Counted from the stretch's first letter, positions 22,377 to 35,574 are shown. The stretch is DNA of 64,000 nucleotides from Agroathelia rolfsii (GCA_018343915.1 JABRWF010000005.1:2391001-2455000); one strand, 5' to 3'. The notes: generated from the sequence alone by a model not told the origin. Numbers and translations: made by a program.

Positions 22377-25300
22377 ATGGACGCCTATACGCCCAATGCT
22401 CGTATGAGCAAAAAATCAAGACTGGGATTATCTGCACGCGAACTCAACAAAGTACTCCTACACCGTTTCTCTGATGAACATTCTATTCATAATAGGTATG
22501 ATCTGGCAGGTTACTGGTACTATCGCATCAGCCAGTGCACGTCGAAGCAGCAAGCAGCATGACGAACCCGTGGTGCATCCCACACGCATCAATGTCACCA
22601 GTACGCTCTATTGCGTAAATCCCTAAAGACCCTGTATGAACGGCATATATAGGCCCAACGGAACCGACTTATACCGCCGAAACCTCGTTCGTGCGCGCAC
22701 CACTCAACTCACGCGTTAGCTCAACAAATGGTCTGCCCAAGTCCGTCAAGGGCAAGGGGAAAGAGGAGCCGTTGGAACGTATGCCCGTAGATATCCAGGA
22801 GGCCATGATTCTTGAAGACCTGCTGAATGTATTAATGGTGTGCGGCGACCGTCTATTCTTCACCCATGTCTTTTGATCAGTATGTTGCGCATTCCAGGGC
22901 ATTGAAAGCACATACATCACTCCCCATCCCGAGTACTCGCCAGAGGATGATGACCCCTTGCAAGGCATACAATTCGTAGTCTCTCCTTCTTTAGGTTTAT
23001 GCGCACCATCCCATGATTTCCTGCATGCACACGACTGAATCTGTACATCTTCGTATCCAGACGCGTCCCTCTACGATCTAGTTGAGCGTATATTGCCTCT
23101 TGGGACATATTACACCGCGATCACATCCTTCATCGAGCTACGCAGTCATCTTGACTTTGGACTTGTTAATCATGCATTATGCGCCTCTATGCGCGAGATG
23201 CTTAAGGTGACTTGATTGGTGACAACTCATCGTAATACTACCCGTCCTAACGAACTTGAAACCCCAGGACTACCAAACTCTTCTATCCCAACTCGAACAT
23301 GCATTCAACACCTCGCCCCAATTCACGCTCCAAAAACTCTGGTTCTATGTCCACCCCACCGTACATACCCTCTCGCTGATATACCAACTCGTACTCGAGC
23401 TTGGTGGTGCGGACGACGATCCAGCCGGCGAAGACGATGCATCCTCCGAGTCTTCCTTCGACCCAGAAGAAGCTGCGCGCAACGAGGCTCTTGGAATCGG
23501 CAGTGGCGTATTGAAGGCCGTGTTGGCATCCGAAAATGGCACTTCGAGCGGGATCGCTGTGAAGGGTGGAGAGGTGCTCACTATCCTATGGGAACGCATG
23601 CAAAACATGAGTGGCGATCCAACTGCGAATGCCGTGTATGGCACATTGCTGCGCGCGGCGGGGAAGCCGTATATTGTCATGCTGGAGACATGGACAACGA
23701 CAGGGAGGTTATCAGATCCATACGAAGAGATGTGTGTCAAGGAAAGCAAGTTCATCAATCGAGGTGTGTTAGAGACAGATTATACGGATGAGTATTGGGA
23801 GAGACGGTATACGGTACGTTTGATCTCTGCGTCATCGTAAAAATAGCACAAACAAGTCTAATGGGTATGCATGGAAAGCTCCGAGACGGGTCGACGCTGT
23901 CGGATTCAAAACGGCATCAGGCTGGTGTACCATCTCCGCGAGCGGTGACTGGACGCTTACCTGGTGGGGCATGTATACCACCTTTGTTGGAGGCATGGAA
24001 GCACAAGATACTTCTGGCGGGCAAGTATCTCAACGTTATAAGGGAATGCGGTATCGAAGTCAGACAGGTTCAGACCGACTCTATCACCGAATTCTCGATG
24101 GATGATGAACGGTACAATACCGAGGAATTCGTTCAAGATAGGATTTGACGCTAATATTTCTCCGAGTTAGATTATACAAGTTCATCGAAGATGCCTACTC
24201 ATACGCAAACCGCACACTTCTTCAGCTTCTCCTTAAAGACGAACAACTCCTCCCGCGTCTCCGGTCACTCAAGCGTTATTTCTTCCTCTCTTCATCCTCG
24301 TTTCTCACGCACCTTCTTGATCTCGCACCTAATGAGCTCCGCAAGTCGTCCAAATCAGTGTCTCTTGTCAAGTTGCAAAGCCTGCTTGAACTTGCCCTGT
24401 CTGGTGAAGATGCACAGTTTCGCGAGGCTGTTAGCGTCACGATGGCTGGTAGTGGGCTTTACGAGTGGCTGCTCAAGGTCGTCAGCGTGAGCGGTGTGAT
24501 TGGAGGTGAGGACCCTGTTGACGGGGCTGGGATGGAGATGCAGGAAGAGCCAAAAGAGAGAAAGGACAAGGACAAGTCTCTTATGGGTAAATCAAGACTC
24601 TCGCTTCGTTCCAAACACCAGTTGACCTCTTTTTATTATTGCGTTTCTCAGCTATTGACGCCCTCGCACTGGATTACACTGTCAAATTCCCCCTATCACT
24701 CGTTATCTCCCGTAAGACAATTCTGCGATACCAACTCATCTTCCGATTCCTATTGCACCTCAAACATGTTGAGCAATCTCTCGCATCCATGTGGCTCGAA
24801 CAAAAAGGTCCTGCATGGCGCGCACCTGTGCCGCATCACCCAGAATTTGACCGCTGGCGTCTGCGCGTATCGGTACTCCGTGCGCGCATGTTGGCATTTG
24901 TGCAGCAGATCATAGCCTTCGCGACGTTTGAAGTACTCGAACCCAATTGGCGTGCTCTGGAGGCGAAGCTGGAGCGCGTGACAACGGTGGATCAGCTGCT
25001 AAGGGATCATGTAGATTTTCTGGATACGTGTTTGAAGGAGTGTATGTTGACGAGCTCCAAGTTGCTCAAGGTAATATGTTTCTGCTGATTCTGAATTGTT
25101 ATTTTACTCATTCAAACCAACGCACCCCGAAAAAACAGGTGTACTCGGGACTGATAACGACATGCTCAACATTTGCCATGTACACTTCTTCATTCACGAA
25201 ATCAGCTAATCAGGCATACGCGGTAGCTGATTACCCGGATGAAGACACGGCAATGGCGAAGCGATGGGACTTTTTGAACAAGTTCGAGACCAACTTTAAA

Positions 25301-25472
25301 TTCCGGTAAGTGGACGGGGTGGCTCTTCTGTCTGACTCGACTAAATCCCATTCCTCTCTCACATGTTAGCTTTAATCTCCACCTAAGCTGCGTGCAATTC
25401 TATGCATCGAGCGAAAACGTCTCGTTACTCCCGCTCGTTGTGCGTCTGAACGGCGTTAAGGCCATGTCATAG
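22377..25472 (+). CDS. Gamma-tubulin complex component 2 (GCP2/Spc97)
   Basis: Spc97/GCP2-family subunit that holds gamma-tubulin at the spindle pole body and nucleates microtubules. The first exon (22377-22495) starts MDAYTPNARMSKK. After two short introns the family core begins: PVDIQEAMILEDLLNVLMGI, YITPHPEYSPEDDDPLQGIQF, LPLGTYYTAITSFIELRSHL (N-terminal GRIP1 region), TLQKLWFYVHPTVHTLSLIY, and then PPLLEAWKHKILLAGKYLNV. The GRIP2 region, which binds gamma-tubulin, is at about 24170-25440 (RLRSLKRYFFLSSSSFLTHL, IDALALDYTVKFPLSLVISR, ILRYQLIFRFLLHLKHVEQS). It ends VVRLNGVKAMS. About ten introns; a short acidic insert lies between 23390 and 23480 (GGADDDPAGEDDASSESS). GCP2 rather than GCP3 is chosen from the sequence blocks, without a tree. 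Confidence 0.9.
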
Positions 25473-26111
25473 CATGAGATAAACCTGATGAACCTGAACG
25501 GGAACGGGATTTCTGGGCATTTCGTATCGTAGATCCTTGGGCGCTGCTGATTGGCCAACGGTATATGAAGCTTGGTTCTATCGTGATCACAGCTTATCGA
25601 TCGTGCATTATCCGGCAGTGGAAGGGAATGTGATTTTTTGATAGTGGGGAGTCCTGTGTTTATGGCACTAGATTGCATTGTATTTCTCGTGTATATTGAA
25701 TCATAGCGGATATTGCAATGTTGGCTGTTGATTCTGCTGTATTCGGCTCGAATCGGGACGAGTAGGGATAGGGACGCGGAAGAAGCCGCTATGGGGCAGT
25801 CCAGAGAGATGCTGACCAATCACAACGGAGCAGAATGCGCCGCCAATCAGCATACGACGGGACCTGGCCTAATCCGAGCCGAGCGTCCCGAGCGAACAGC
25901 CCATCCCGTCGTCATAATCATCATGCTAGGCTAGGGGTGAAATAAAATAAAATAAAATAAATAAACAAATACGAGGGAAATTGAAAAAGAGAGCGTTGAG
26001 TCACCGGAGCGAAAAACAACGTCACTTTCCCGTCCTTGCAACCTCTCCTCCGAGTCATCTCTCTTGCCCTCTCCTGTCGCTGTCGCCGTCTCGGTTACTG
26101 CTCAAGGAACC
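25473..26111. other. Intergenic region with an AAATA microsatellite
   Basis: Between the GCP2 stop and the NADH dehydrogenase start. At about 25940-25968 an (AAATA)n array of five to six units lies about 145 bases before the start. No gene was supported. Confidence 0.6.
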
Positions 26112-28927
26112 ATGCATCGTCTTACACGCATCCCTGGTCAGCTGAATACCCATTACTTCACAATCTCCTTCTCGGCTTCAGCGGCTCACGCAGCCCCTTA
26201 GCACGGTCCGCTGCTTCCCGGTCGCTACTAAAATCAGCAGCAGCAACACGCTCACTGCCTGTTCAACGACAGAGACTACTTGCCTCAGTTCAGCAGGCTA
26301 ATTTGTCGTCATCTACTCCTGCGAAGCAGGAACCTATAGTATGTCAATGATAAATTAATTTTTGTCCCTCTCCTTGGATCACGAGTCATCGTGGTAACAC
26401 CTTCTGTACAGCACTCTTCCTCCACTTCCACAAGCGTACCTCCTCCTCCACCGTCGCCGGTCGTGCCTACATTGAGCTTCTGGAGAAGATTCCTCCAGAC
26501 CCTCGGACGAGTCACATTTGTGACGATCATCGTCAGCGGCGGTGCGTTCTACTACTACACCCAAAAGGACAGGCAGCCTGGTCCTCAGCTGCCTCATGAC
26601 CCGACGAAGAAGACGATCGTCGTGCTTGGCAGCGGATGGGGTGCCACAAGCTTCTTGAAGCAACTCGACACGAGTGAATACAACGTTGTAAGCCACGATT
26701 CTCACTCTCTAACGTTAATTTGAATTTTGAGTTTGTTACTCTTTTCCGTTTCCTACTTCATTCCTATGTATGACGTTACTGATCGACGCTCTCGTCCGTA
26801 CCTCGCACTGCTTCCACAATTCAATTGTTGTTGTGCAAATGGCGAATAGGTCGTAATCAGCCCAAAGAACTACTTCCTCTTCACACCACTGCTTCCGAGT
26901 GTAGCCGTCGGCACTCTTAGTCCGCGCTCCATCTTACAACGTGAGCCCCTTTATTGATCTTACATGTAGGGATACAATTTAACCTTCTCTTTGTTGGTTA
27001 GCTACCCGGTACGTAACCCGCCACAAGACACGCGCTGTCTCTGTGATTGAGGCGGAGGCGAAGGAGGTTGATGTAAGATAAAGCCGACATCCTCCCCTTT
27101 CCCCGTCCGTTCTATCATTGACCGAACTTTTACTACAGCCTACCAACAAGACCGTCACATTCACAGGTACTTCAGCTAGATTTAAAATATGATGTATGAC
27201 GTCCTAATATCTCTACTTCTCAATAGACAGCTCCGAGGTCCAAGGCGAGGTAACTTCTACCACGATCAAATACGACTACCTCGTCTATGCCGTCGGCGCC
27301 GAAGTCCAGACTTTCGGTATCCCTGGTGTGAAAGAACATGCATGCTTCATGAAGGAGCTTCAGGATGCTGAGCGGGTAAGTCACTCATTTCATTTTCCAA
27401 GGGGTGCGGGCGTTCATTTCAATCTGTATTAGATGCAAAGGCAGTTTATGGACTGTAAGCAAGTTTGCTTGAAAGATTATGGACAGGGTTACAAACAAAA
27501 TATCTAGGCGTTGAGACTGCTGCATTCCCCGGTCAATCTGCGCATGAAATTGACCGTCTGCTGCACATGGTTGTTGTCGGTGGTGGCCCTACTGGCATTG
27601 AGCTTAGGTTTGTAGTACCGTTTTCCTTTTCTGGGGCCAGGCCTAAATATTGAATTGCATTCTCCAGTGGAGAACTACACGATTTCCTCGAGGTCGGTGC
27701 CCAGAATGTGTCATCGTTAGTCAACAATTCATCTTTCTTCATTCATATCAATAGGAAGACCTGAAGTCATGGTACCCCGAGCTGGCGGGCAAGATCCATA
27801 TAACGCTTGTCGAAGCATTGCCGAATGTGCTTCCCATGTTCAGCAAGCAGTTGATTGAATACACCGAGTCGACGTTCAAGCAGAGCAAGATTGACATCAT
27901 GACGAAGACGATGGTCAAGGAGGTCAAGGAGAGGAGTGTCGTGCTTAAGATGCCTACCGGCGAGGTCAAGGAAGTGCCCTGCGGAATGGTTGTTTGGGCC
28001 GCTGTATGTATTATTTCCCTTTTTTTATTTTTTATTTTTTTATCCGGGCTGTATTAATTATGGTGTTCTCGATGAATAGGGCAATGTCGGTCGTCAGATT
28101 ACACGTGACTTGATGGCTAAGCTTCCCGCTGCGCAGACCAACAAGCGTGGTATTGCTATCGATGGTATGCTGGGACTTCAATTCTTTGACAGGTTGTGGA
28201 ATGAATGACTGATTAATTCTTTCTTTTAATGTTCAGATCACTTGCGCATGGCCGGTGCGAATGGAAGCATCTACGCTCTCGGCGACTGCACCGCATCGTC
28301 ATACGCCCCTACGGCACAGGTTGCGAGCCAACAGGGCGCTTATCTCGCCCGTGTCTTTGCTCAGCTTGCAAAGCGCGATGTGCTGGAGGAGAAGATCGAC
28401 TTCTTGCGCGCACGCGTAGACCAAGAGAGCACGGAGGAACAGAAGGCGGAGTTGGCGAGCACCGAGAAGCAGCTTGAGAAGGTCAAGATCAGGCCGTTCC
28501 ATTACTCACATCAAGGCTCCCTTGCGTGAGTGCTGTTGCTTTGCTTTATCAATTCGCGGTGAAGATGATGATGATGAAATTGATCTTTGATATCAACACA
28601 GGTACATCGGCTCAGAGAAGGCTATTGCCGATCTTCCGTTCATGAACGGCAATGTGGGTGTATCCCGTCTCCTGGTTATCGCGTCTCCTGTGCCGAAACT
28701 GACCGCTGCCTGTTTCTTTATAGTTTGCCTCGGGCGGTGTTGCAACTTTCCTCTTTTGGCGTAGTGCTTACTTGAGCACACTGTTTTCTCTCCGTAACAG
28801 GACGCTAGTCGCTACTGACTGGATGAAGACCAAGATCTTTGGGCGGTGAGCACCATTTCTACGTCTACTCATAAAATTTGTTGGACTCATGACGCCCCTC
28901 TTGCTTAGTGATGTTAGCCGTGATTAA
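26112..28927 (+). CDS. Alternative (type II) NADH dehydrogenase, mitochondrial, NDE-like
   Basis: Rotenone-insensitive NADH:ubiquinone oxidoreductase of the inner mitochondrial membrane; no proton pumping. Sixteen exons keep frame (26112-26136, 26202-26338, 26412-26687, 26850-26940, 27002-27072, 27139-27166, 27227-27375, 27433-27454, 27508-27607, 27668-27692, 27755-28003, 28080-28164, 28237-28525, 28602-28653, 28724-28845, 28909-28927), 579 residues. The N-terminus is an Arg/Ser-rich presequence, followed by Pro-rich residues and a membrane span near [15 protein letters not shown], which suggests the external-facing form. FAD motif: [20 protein letters not shown] motif: [16 protein letters not shown]. 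Also [19 protein letters not shown] and [20 protein letters not shown]. The first acceptor (26201) is the only one that opens the frame. External versus internal orientation is an inference. Confidence 0.93.
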
Positions 28928-29430
28928 GTCTGTGGTCTAGGTCTACTCGTTACTTTCCTTGTCTTGAACCCAATCAACCACCGATAACAACCATATATTG
29001 TTTCTTTCATTTCTATCCCCCTTTACTCTTGCGCTCCTTCTCTTCTCTTTGATTTTCTCATTTAGTGACGATGATAGACTATTCTTACCATTCGCGCTCT
29101 AGTTATCCACACACTCCCTGTATTGTGGAGAACATACGAAAGCTCTCATAGACTAGTTGCCACTATCGTAGAATAGTGGCTAGATAAACCTACAAGATTG
29201 TTTTTATTTCTTTTTTTTTCACTAGTAGGGTATATTCTCAACCTTATGCAAACGGTTCCTTTAATGATAGAAAGAGAATTTTTTTTACTACAATCACAAA
29301 ATCCAAGTGTACATTTAGGTACATGCTCAAAGCCACTTGGAACAAAAACCGACTAGCAAACTTCTCTGGGCTAATGGTGTAAAAGTCCACCTTCATCTTC
29401 ACATAGGTTTTTAATGACATGTTGCAGTGC
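28928..29430. other. Intergenic region with a small hairpin
   Basis: Between the NADH dehydrogenase stop and the end of the convergent Crinkler-like gene. A perfect 8-base inverted repeat (GCCACTAT, six-base loop, ATAGTGGC) lies at 29159-29180. T/A-rich tracts follow at 29200-29285. No gene was supported. Confidence 0.5.
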
Positions 29431-31865
29431 TCAAACATCGTGTTCTTGGAGCATCACTCCCTGCGGACGTACGTCCGGGTGTAATTCCTTGGTCTCAAGA
29501 ACAAGCCTTTCGTTGATGAAAGATGGATATGTGCCCCCATTATGTTCGTCGACCCAATCAAAGTCAATGAGAAGCGCATGCATCTCATCATCCTTGTTTG
29601 TAATAAGAATGTTTGTTGTCCTGAGATCGCCGAAGACAAGACCTGAGCCATGTATGATATTTACGGCTGTGGCCACATCTTTGTAGGCACTAGATGGCGG
29701 TTTGTCGCCTCCCGTCTTCAGAGAACTCATTAGATTCCCGTCTGCCCGCTCCATGACAATCATTTTCATCCCCCTAAGTCCTACCACTGGATGGCACCCG
29801 TGTAGCTTTGGCGCTAGACCTCTATCAGCCAATAACCTGTGCGCCTTTTCGTGATAATCGGTAGTAAATTTTACCACGACCTCTACGGGAGTATCGGCAA
29901 ATGGGATGGTCATATTCGCAAGGAAAAGGGGTCGTTCACCCGATTCACACCACACAGAGAGCGGACAATTCTCCCGGCCAAGCGGATACTTGAACTTCAG
30001 TTGCGGAAAGTCACATGTGGGAAAGGCAGGTGTCGGGCATGGCATATGTCATCTTGCCTCTGACTCGGGAATCGGGACTGACCGAAGTTGGCTATATTCC
30101 TTCTCCAGCTCCTTCATGCATGTTTTCAGTGCGTTACCGATGCGAACAAGGGTGGGGACGGAGAGTCTATCGTCGTCGTTGCTGAAAAGTTCGAGATGAA
30201 GAATCTGCTGGAAATGCACCTCTTCAAGTGTTATGACAATTGAGATCTCGAGAATATTGCCCATGATGGCCGCGAGAATCACCGGGAACATTGTTGAGAA
30301 CTTGAAGTACTTGTCTGCCTACTAGCCCGAATAAGTTTAAATCAAAGCCTGTGGTAGAAACAAACCTTCCAAGGATTGCATGATACTATGTAAGCCTTTA
30401 CGGCTTGAAGAGTGGCGCCTCCGGACCCAACGTGACCTGGTTTAGCCTCTAAGATAGCAGTTTGGGGATTGTTCCAGAAAATGTCCGATCTGAGAGCATC
30501 TTTGCTTTCGGGAACAAGGGGCTTGCGATGATAGTTTAATCCAAAAACGTGCTCAAAGAATGGCCGTGCACCTCGCCATAATATATGTTCATCATCAGAA
30601 AATGCAGCAGCAGCCGCGAAAAATCCTCGGGTACACTCAAACATGGCTCTATTGCTTTCATTAATATTCAGGGGTGCTTCTTGATCCAAATCTTGAATGT
30701 CCATCTGAAGAGTGGCTAATGTAGGGTGATAGAGAGCGGGGGGATGCCCGAAGTGATCCATGGGTCGACCCCCAAGGATAGCCTTATAGACTTGAGCTAC
30801 GGCCGAACTTCTTGAAAGGTAAGCGGAGTGCGTGTCCTTCTGATGCTTTGATAGATTTTGATTGCGTCCTACAGTTTCTAGGTCAGTAAAGAGAGAATAT
30901 AAATCATGGATGGGACTAACTATCTATGTTGGTCTTTTTCGGAGGACGGCTGTCAGTCTGCGAAGACAACCTTTTACGACCTATGTGTATGATCCGTTGT
31001 TGTTAAGCGTACGAGAGGGAAACGCAGGAAGCGTACTAGAAACAGGCGAAGATTTATAGACAATGAAGTGGATGTCTTTTTTGACTGTACCCCATGGAAA
31101 TATATCGATGAAATAGTCCGAAACTGACACCTTGACCAGGGAGTCGAGGTTGGCCATGAGAGGATCTACGACGGCACCAACGAGGCGCATGTCTCTCTGA
31201 AAGCCACAAGGAATCCCGGGTGGTGCCTAAAACAGGATTAGGACGGATAGTCACAGTAGGTGAATATGACAATTATTATACCTTGTAGACAGCTATCTCA
31301 TGTGTCCGATTAGGTAGAAGACGTCTAAAATCCTCAAAAAAAGTGAATTCCAAATTTTTCACCTGCTTCGTGTTTGTCTCATAAAAATGAAAGATTTGAT
31401 GTTCGGCTATACAATTGTGGTCAATGTTAGGGTTTTAGGGATACTAAGTATCTTTGCATCTACCTGAGACCGCAACAAGATGGAGAGTGTCTGCCACCGC
31501 GTCGGTAACTTGAAGTAACGCGTTCAAGTCCTGTGCTGACAACGGTTTTGGGCGGATATCCTTACTATTGAACCATTCGTTCAACCGGGACGGAGAAAGA
31601 AATTCGGGTGTATATTTAACATTCGCCGGAACCTGGGTGAAATATAAATCTAATTCAGTAGTTTCAGGACTTGGACGTACCGTATACAAGTGCAGCTGTG
31701 ATTTGATAACACCTATTTCCTCTGATACGGCTTTTTTACGCTATTGATGGATAGAGATGGTCCAGCTTCAATTTCTACGAGATAGTGTAAGTAAGGATTA
31801 ATGCGAAGGACATTGAGTTGAAAAGGCTGGCTAAATACGACGAGGGAGAGGGAATCACCAAAGTT
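29431..31865 (-). CDS. Crinkler-like protein: ubiquitin-like header, nuclease-like and kinase-like domains (possibly decayed)
   Basis: Resembles fungal CR (Crinkler-RHS-type) proteins. From the 5' side: a header-like segment (about 31830-31460) with LVEIEAGPSLSINSV, KSQLHLYT and PLSAQDLNALLQVTDAVADT; a middle part (DMRLVGAVVDPLMANLDSLV); a PD-(D/E)XK-like block FWNNPQTAILEAKPGHVG near 30480-30420; then a kinase-like domain (30045-29431) with VVVKFTTDYHEKAHRLLAD, MIVMERADGNLM, VFGDLRTTNILI in place of HRDLKPEN and LLIDFDWVDEHNG in place of DFG. Oddities: no ATG is visible in the header frame before an upstream stop (31866-31868); the header shifts frame at a run of six A (31732-31737 on the opposite strand as T); a TGA at 30049-30051 separates nuclease and kinase parts unless spliced out by a weak donor. 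The domain calls are solid, the intactness is not. Confidence 0.65.
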
Positions 31866-31875
31866 TCAAAATCAC

Positions 31876-32304
31876 ACGCTGGTATTTTGCAGTATTAGTA
31901 GGCGTTTTTACCTCTAGATTTTACAGAGAATTTATCCTGTAATAAAATTACACATGAATTCTTAATTTTTATGGCAAGTATAGTCATAGATTTTATGTGT
32001 GCTTTTACTTTAGGTAAAAGCTCAAGTAAAAATAAGCATTACGTGATTAAATTTTGGCCGGGAAATTAGTCACATAACATTCTACTTTTACCTGAATTTT
32101 TACCCGAAGTAAAAGGCTCAGTAAAGGCAGCCGGTAAAAGTGGCACTTTTTCTTATGTCTTTACCCAAAATAAAAGCATAAATAAAATCTATAACTATAC
32201 TTGCCATAAAAATCAAGAATTCATGTGTAATTTTACTACAGGATAAATTCTCTGTAAAATCTTGAGGTAAAAACGCTGACTAATACTGCAAAATACCGGT
32301 GTAC
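31876..32304. mobile_element. Foldback (MITE-like) element 1
   Basis: A 430-base element with long terminal inverted repeats. The left arm (about 31878-32022, beginning CTGGTATTTTGCAGTATTAG) and the right arm (about 32155-32303) are reverse complements with scattered mismatches; both contain the block ATGAATTCTT-A/G-ATTTTTATGG and GTAAAAG motifs. The 130-base centre is A/T-rich and has no coding potential. No clear target-site duplication was resolved. Confidence 0.85.
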
Positions 32305-32719
32305 TAGGTGACGCGTGATGACTGAGTGACAATGCAGCGCTCAGGCCTAGGCCATGAGGGAATTGCACCACGCACAACCGGGGACTAACTATCCCTTTTT
32401 GCCTAGCTTACAAAGGCCCTAACCTAACAACGCCTAACCAGCCTACGGAGATTTGAGGCTTCATCCTAGAATGATCGAAATGCATATTTATAGCAGTGCC
32501 GTACTTTGTGGTGAGGAATTTGAGGATACTAATGACAATGACAATGAACTTCCATGAGTATCGGTCACATCCGTTACAGTACTGAAGCGTTTCCTCGACG
32601 GAAGCAATCTCATAATTCTCATTTAGTTACACACTCACACCGGCAGTTGTGCTATACCGTGACTCCACTGACATTTAGCTGCTCGGTGCAGCTGTATATT
32701 TGTTTGACTTTCAACCACC

Positions 32720-33612
32720 ATGTCTCTAGCCAAGCTGACCTCTCAGTCAACGCAAACACTATCCTTGCTTCTCGAGCGTCAGCGTCTTAACAACCTCTCT
32801 CCATCTTCGTCAAACCTCCACTTGCCCCAGATCGCGCGAAACCTTGCACTGCTGCGGTCTGGTATTTTAAATCTCGATGCGACTGCGAAGAGCGACTCGG
32901 AAAAGGAAGGGGCTAGATTACTGCGAAGTCAATATGAACGTATGCGCATGATGCTCCCGGAAGACGTGCAGGCCGACCTCGGTATTGAGAGGTTCGTGAG
33001 GCGGACCGACTGTGTCTCTGCTTTTCAAATTGACAGAATGTTCCTATCATAAGCCTGAAAATACTCGTGCAAGAGGATGCCCCACAAGCTTCATCGTCCT
33101 CACCACAACCACCACTCGTTGCTCCCAAGGATGAGCCAGTATATACCCCATATACAGACGATCCTGAGGCACAACAGGAGCCATCGGTGCTTCTCCTACA
33201 ACAGCGAGGACTAATTGATGGTAAGAGTGTTGTCCCCGCTCATGAAATGTATGACTAGGTGACTCATCTTCTATTCCCCCTCCTTGTAGAACAAGACCAG
33301 CACCTTGAACAACTGTCTCGCAGTATCGGCAGACAACGTGATCTTTCGCTCCAAATCAACTCTGAACTTGACATCCACACAGGCCTCCTTGAAGAGCTCG
33401 ACACCGAACTCGACACTACAGGAAGCAGATTATCTGGCGCTCGGAGACGACTGGACAAGGTTGCCAGAGGTATCAGAGGAAATGGTAAGAGTGCATTTGG
33501 ATACAAGTAGCAATTTCTCTTCTAAAATGATCTTGAACTTGCAGGATCAACCGTCACTATTGCAGGATTAATTATTGTCTTACTTATTCTAATAGTCATC
33601 TTCAAGACATGA
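32720..33612 (+). CDS. Qc-SNARE of the Syn8 type
   Basis: Endosomal SNARE; tail-anchored, helps endosome and late Golgi fusion. Exons 32720-32991, 33054-33220, 33290-33484, 33545-33612, 233 residues. The N-terminal helix region starts MSLAKLTSQSTQTLSLLLER. The SNARE motif lies at about residues 150-210 (LEQLSRSIGRQRDLSLQINS, LDIHTGLLEELDTELDTTGS) with the zero-layer Gln in the expected area (QINSELD). A 17-residue membrane anchor follows (TIAGLIIVLLILIVIF), ending KT. The first intron needs an AAG acceptor at 33051-33053 to keep frame; the more usual CAG at 33034-33036 would shift it, so that junction is less certain. TLG1-like identity cannot be excluded. Confidence 0.85.
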
Positions 33613-35570
33613 CATTTCACGACTCTGTCATGTCTGTTATATTGGATCCTACACTTTCTCACGACTTTCTATTTACTTTTGATGGATGGACATCTCATGC
33701 CGTGTCTTTGTTTATGATTAACGCGTAATTACCTTGTGCTGTGATTAAATGTGTGTCTACAATGATTAGGTTTCCAGAAACTCAGGTGCAAGTTCAGTTG
33801 ATGTTCAAGTACAATTCGATGTAACAAATCAGCAACTATACGCTACGGGTACTATCATGACAGTATGTAAACTCGGGTATTGGTTCATGAGCAGATTTGT
33901 GTGAAAAAGATGGCATATCTGCACATTCATCATAGAAATGAAAGTATGTAAATCAAAATGGTGAATTGGCATGAAATTAATTCGTAATCACATTAGATTT
34001 TTGCCACTCATTAAGTACGTGAAAGCGAAGAAAACAACATATGTTGCAAATCGTAATCGAGTTCGTCAGTTATCAAGTAGATACACACATCCATAGCATA
34101 GTATACAAGGTGGGCAGCTGAAATAAACCCAAGCATTATCTCCACAAAATGAAAGTACCATGGCGCCAACATCAGATTTCTTCTACGTTAGTGTATTGAA
34201 AAAATCTATATACTAATTTGTGCAAAGAAATTCACCTCTTGCTTCTATTCGTCTAGGATGTACTAAACACTAACACATGACAACATCCAGCGAACTTCAT
34301 CGTGGTTTTGAAAGGGTATTGATTTTCAAGAAACCGCTTCGTAAATCTGCTAAGACGGTTAAATTCTAGGGTAGAGAAGAGATTTGATATTGAATCATCA
34401 GGTTCCTCTCAAAGGCGACGAAGGCTTGCTGAATATCAGTGTCTATCTCGAATTTAATTCGACGTGTTGCGCAATGACACAAAATTGACCTAAAAAGAAC
34501 GTATGTGAACAAAAGAGAGCGAAAGTCCGGGTGCTCTTGATAGACATGATCTGTATATGTCGAAAAAAATACAGTGTGAACGGTGTATGAGAGTAATTCA
34601 AGTCGAATTTAGTGTGGGCAAGCAGTAGTTTCGGGCGACGTTAGGAGTGGAGAACCTATACATAAATATGAAATCATGAAAACAAGAGAAAAAAAAGGCG
34701 AAATTTATGTTCAATAAGAGTTTCCAAGGTCTCGAGGAAATCTGTGTCCTTCGTATTGTGTATAATCGAGATGGATTTGAATTAAACGCGAAGGTGGTTG
34801 ACTTGATGTTTTGGGTACTCGAGCAGAGCTGGCTGACGGAGCGGAGTTTTGCATTCGCTACATGCCTCCATCTCGAGCTCCTCTCGTTAGGTCAGCTAAC
34901 CAACGACCATCTGGATGACTGAACAACCTTCGTCTATACCCTCATGTTGCAAATGTCTCTCTGTGTCAGAACGAACATTAGCCCCCAAGATTTTTTGAAT
35001 ATCGAGACTTACGGACGAACACCCTGGGTCCTAAGCACCTGGATCGTCGCCTTCCCCGATTTGCCACCTTCAAATCCTATCCCCCAGAGGAAACTCGACG
35101 CTTTCTGGAGTACTGGAGGAACATCTGCGTTAACATAAGTCATCCCGGAATCCCAGGAATTGTCATGGTTCTCTTGTTAGTATGGTTTACCATTCGCGAA
35201 AGCGCGAGCTCCCCCAGTCAAGAACTGGAATCGGCGTCGTCCTCCGCAAGCTTTACCGCCTCTCAGAAATGATATCGTGATGAAATTGCAACAAAGCTGT
35301 ATGATAATTGAAGAGGCCATGTTTGTGAGTCTTCTGTTAGTGAAGAGTGTTTCATCCCGAATTTTCAAGTCACATAGGCCCTTTCGAGATGAGCTCTTTT
35401 CTATGATACACGATATCCGGCCAATGGTCCAGATTTAGCCAATTTTCCAACTTTCTGGCGGGTATGATATGCATCGGGCTGGTCAAGAAGTGCTTGAAGC
35501 TCTCTATCGTCGTCTGGTTACGGCAAAACTTGAGGCTTGCGGTACTTGCAGTTTGCCGGATCATTGACAT
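33613..35570. other. Intergenic region without a supported gene
   Basis: About 2 kb. Short open frames (for example 34944-35138) have some protein-like composition but no recognisable domain or consistent splicing. Possibly old transposon remains. Confidence 0.4.
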
Positions 35571-35574
35571 TCAG

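Noticed and set aside
31878..32303. Reading the repeats around 32 kb as a CRISPR array or LTR pair
   Set aside because: The two arms are inverted, not direct, and the genome is fungal; a foldback element fits.
33040..33056. CAG acceptor at 33034-33036 for the first SNARE-gene intron
   Set aside because: It shifts the frame and meets a stop at once; the AAG acceptor at 33051-33053 keeps the frame.
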